Positions 62,198 to 64,000 of a stretch of 64,000 bases of DNA are shown in pieces. Each line of letters begins with the position of its first letter. Within the stretch, counting starts at the first letter, position 1. Where the stretch lies: assembly GCA_963676435.2 (NCBI GenBank), contig CAXXOZ010000018.1, positions 1 through 64,000 on the forward strand, read 5' to 3'. Source of the DNA: CAXXOZ01 sp963676435 (GTDB taxonomy: Bacteria; Bacillota; Clostridia; Lachnospirales; Lachnospiraceae). The translations under genes and the position numbers were made by a program. Below the pieces are notes generated by a model. It did no database searches, was not told where the DNA came from, and worked only from the letters and a program-made list of their open reading frames with translations.

Positions 62198-62749
62198 ATG
62201 AGTGAAAATAAAAAGAAATTTAAAACCGTAGATTTGGTATATATTGCATTATTTGCAGTATTGATAGCCGTATGCTCATGGATTTCAATTCCATTTGCAG
62301 TGCCTTTTACATTACAAACTTTAGGCGTTTTTGTAGCTGTTGGAATTCTTGGGGGTAGAAGAGGAACTTTTTCAGTATTAGTTTATGTGATTTTAGGAGC
62401 AATAGGACTCCCTGTTTTTGCAGGTTTCACAGCAGGACTTGGAAGGTTGTTGGGTCAGACAGGTGGATATATAATTGGATTTATCTTTGCTGCTTTAGCT
62501 TACTGGCTGATTACAAAGTTTTTTGGAACTAAAGTTTATGTTATGGCAATTGCTATGGTCATTGGATTATTAATATGTTATACTTTTGGAACTGCTTGGT
62601 TTATGTATGTGTATATTGCAAATACTGGTGCACTATCAATAGCAACAGCTTTAAGCTGGTGCGTAATACCATATATAATCCCGGATCTGATAAAAATTGC
62701 ACTTGCAATACTAATATCAAAAAGGGTATTAAAAATAGTTATAATTTAA
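62198..62749 (+). CDS. bioY: Biotin transporter substrate-binding subunit BioY
   Basis: BioY is the S-component that binds biotin in ECF transporters. The 183-residue protein has about six helices with FTLQTLGVFVAVGILGGRRGTFSVLVYVILGAIGLPVFAGFTAGLGRLLGQTGGYIIGF, the family's signature stretch. The general ECF module is not in this window. ATG 62198 with AAGGGAG is preferred to the longer frame, which starts in the promoter. It is 11 bases ahead of birA. Confidence 0.93.
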   Translation: MSENKKKFKTVDLVYIALFAVLIAVCSWISIPFAVPFTLQTLGVFVAVGILGGRRGTFSVLVYVILGAIGLPVFAGFTAGLGRLLGQTGGYIIGFIFAALAYWLITKFFGTKVYVMAIAMVIGLLICYTFGTAWFMYVYIANTGALSIATALSWCVIPYIIPDLIKIALAILISKRVLKIVII

Positions 62750-62760
62750 AAGAGGTTTAT

Positions 62761-63741
62761 ATGAGTGTTAAAGAAGATGTTCTAGAGGCATTAGAAAAGA
62801 ATAAAGGAAGACATATATCAGGGAGTGAGCTTGCAGCCCACTTAAATGTCAGTCGAAATTCTATTTGGAAAGCTATAAAGCAGCTTGAAAAACAAGGGCA
62901 CTTAATTGAGGCAGTAACTAATAAAGGCTACTGCCTTTTAACGTCTAATGATATAGTTTCAAAACAAAGTATAGAAAAATATTTGGGTGATAAAAAAATA
63001 AATATTGAAGTTTTTGATACAGTTACATCGACTAATAATATTTTAAGAGAAAAGGCAGATGCAGGAGAACCAGAGTGGTCGGTGGTTGTTGCCAGGGAGC
63101 AGACAAAAGGAAGAGGAAGAATGGGAAGAAGTTTTTATTCTCCTTCAGACACAGGAATCTACATGAGTGTACTATTGCGTCCTAGCCTTCCGATTGACAA
63201 ATCAGTTTATGTAACGACATGTGCGGCTGTGGCCGTTGCAAAGTCTCTTGATAAAAATGCTGGAATCAATACCCAGATAAAATGGGTTAACGATATTTTT
63301 TATAAAGATAGAAAAATCAGTGGAATACTTACGGAAGGAACAACAGATATAGAATCTGGATCTCTGAAATATGTTGTACTTGGAATAGGAATAAATATTT
63401 TTCCACCAAAAGAAGAATTTCCTGATGAAATTAAAGATGTGGCATCTTCCGTATTTGAAAAACATGAAAAAACAGAAGATTATAGAAGCAAGATAATTGC
63501 AGATATTTTAAATTATATTTATGAAACTTATAATAAAATTGCCGACAAACCTTATTATAATGATTATAAAGAAAAATCAATGCTTTTAAATCAACCAATT
63601 TATATAATCAGAAGAAACGAAAAAGAAGAGGCTATTGCTATAGATTTAGATGATGATTTTGGACTAATTGTAAGAAAAAATGATGGTACTACAGAAAGCC
63701 TCTTTTCTGGAGAAGTTAGTATAAGAAAAAGAAATCAGTAG
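62761..63741 (+). CDS. birA: Bifunctional biotin ligase / biotin repressor BirA
   Basis: The 326-residue protein has an N-terminal winged HTH (GRHISGSELAAHLNVSRNSIWKAIKQLEKQGHLIEAVTNKGYCL), the biotin-AMP-forming domain with TSTNN, REQTKGRGRMGRSFYSP (nucleotide/biotin loop) and IKWVNDIFYKDRKISGIL, and the C-terminal SH3-like cap. It attaches biotin to carboxylases and, with biotinyl-AMP, represses biotin genes. Its position next to bioY and the BirA-box-like site upstream suggest it regulates its own operon. Confidence 0.95.
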   Translation: MSVKEDVLEALEKNKGRHISGSELAAHLNVSRNSIWKAIKQLEKQGHLIEAVTNKGYCLLTSNDIVSKQSIEKYLGDKKINIEVFDTVTSTNNILREKADAGEPEWSVVVAREQTKGRGRMGRSFYSPSDTGIYMSVLLRPSLPIDKSVYVTTCAAVAVAKSLDKNAGINTQIKWVNDIFYKDRKISGILTEGTTDIESGSLKYVVLGIGINIFPPKEEFPDEIKDVASSVFEKHEKTEDYRSKIIADILNYIYETYNKIADKPYYNDYKEKSMLLNQPIYIIRRNEKEEAIAIDLDDDFGLIVRKNDGTTESLFSGEVSIRKRNQ

Positions 63742-64000
63742 TTTTTTGTATTGTTTTTTAAAGCATATGTATTTTTTTTAAAATCTATTAAATTGTCTTT
63801 TTTCATGTTTTTTAGCTCTCTAATCATAGCGCTTCTATTGATGCATAAATACTCTGCTAATTCAGTATGATTTAAGGTGGAAATAACAAGTTCTGAGTTC
63901 TGTTTTTTTGATAATAATTTTAAGTATGATAGTATTTTTGAACGCAGGGTTTTTTTAGAAATTATTTCAATTTTTTCTATAAATGTCCTGCTTTTTGTTG
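63735..64000 (-). CDS. Crp/Fnr-family regulator, C-terminal part (runs off the window)
   Basis: The minus strand from 64000 reads without a stop to TGA at 63735-63737: SRTFIEKIEIISKKTLRSKILSYL, then KKQNSELVISTLNHTELAEYLCINRSAMIRELKNMKKDNLIDFKKNTYALKN. This is the end of a Crp-type dimer helix and the complete HTH (TELAEYLCINRSAMIRELKNM) and wing. The cNMP-binding-like domain is outside the window. The stop overlaps the end of the converging birA gene. Confidence 0.88.
   Translation of the reverse strand, partial: TKSRTFIEKIEIISKKTLRSKILSYLKLLSKKQNSELVISTLNHTELAEYLCINRSAMIRELKNMKKDNLIDFKKNTYALKNNTKNY

Overview
The window comes from an AT-rich (roughly one-third GC by eye), low-GC Gram-positive anaerobe, most likely a member of the Clostridia/Eubacteriales. 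Grounds: strong AGGAGG-type ribosome sites throughout, frequent TTG and GTG starts, several clostridial small protein families (TSCPD, DUF6054, DUF2007, DUF4037), two uroporphyrinogen-decarboxylase-family proteins of the kind used in anaerobic methyl transfer, and firmicute-type BioY/BirA. No rRNA, tRNA or CRISPR array was found. I name no species.

Layout. 0-4 kb: housekeeping DNA repair and purine genes (3' part of uvrA with two frameshifts, ogt, guaA), then a GC-richer, hairpin-rich gene-free stretch. 4.1-16.7 kb: an accessory defence/toxin-antitoxin island invaded by two different IS21-family elements. It holds a type II-like restriction-modification locus (methyltransferase, a convergent PD-(D/E)xK nuclease, and a divergent XRE controller with a C-terminal zinc ribbon and a palindromic operator), a Fic protein behind an iterated 8-bp repeat array, a hipBA locus whose hipA is cut cleanly by an IS21 copy (5-bp target duplication, reading frame restored on removal), and an AbiEi/AbiEii pair whose toxin carries two in-frame stops. 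16.7-25.4 kb: exonuclease, Nudix protein, MerR and excisionase-type regulators each next to an alpha/beta hydrolase, and a P-type ATPase.

25.5-29.2 kb: a minus-strand run aguA-aguB-(DUF2007)-rsmH-(TSCPD), in which AguA and AguB convert agmatine to putrescine. 29.3-31.8 kb: MarR-MATE-kinase operon with two perfectly placed operators around a consensus promoter. 31.8-44.5 kb: several cyclic-di-GMP enzymes (a frameshifted Cache-PAS-GGDEF-HD-GYP protein, a double-HD protein, a membrane GGDEF protein), an ISLre2-type element, a YlmH-like S4 protein, a beta-helix lipoprotein, a URO-D-family protein with a LysR regulator, ndk and rsgA.

44.6-64 kb: cupin, NCS2 nucleobase permease, PucR regulator divergent from a second URO-D-family protein, YkgJ-type cysteine cluster protein, a TetR regulator divergent from an MMPL/RND transporter with a five-unit repeat in its outer loop, a TPR/DUF4037 pair, a second transposase, an overlapping membrane-anchored binding protein plus transmembrane AraC regulator, the bioY-birA operon behind a BirA-box-like site, and the C-terminal end of a Crp/Fnr regulator.

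Gene disruptions (uvrA, the Cache-GGDEF protein, abiEii, hipA) are numerous. The single-base indels in A/T runs could be sequence errors; the IS insertion and the nonsense codons look biological. The most interesting leads are the RM controller with its zinc ribbon and operator, the TACACCTA array before fic, the putative leaderless hipB promoter, the repeat domain of the MMPL transporter, the SBP/AraC pair, and the hairpin-rich region at 3.9-4.1 kb.
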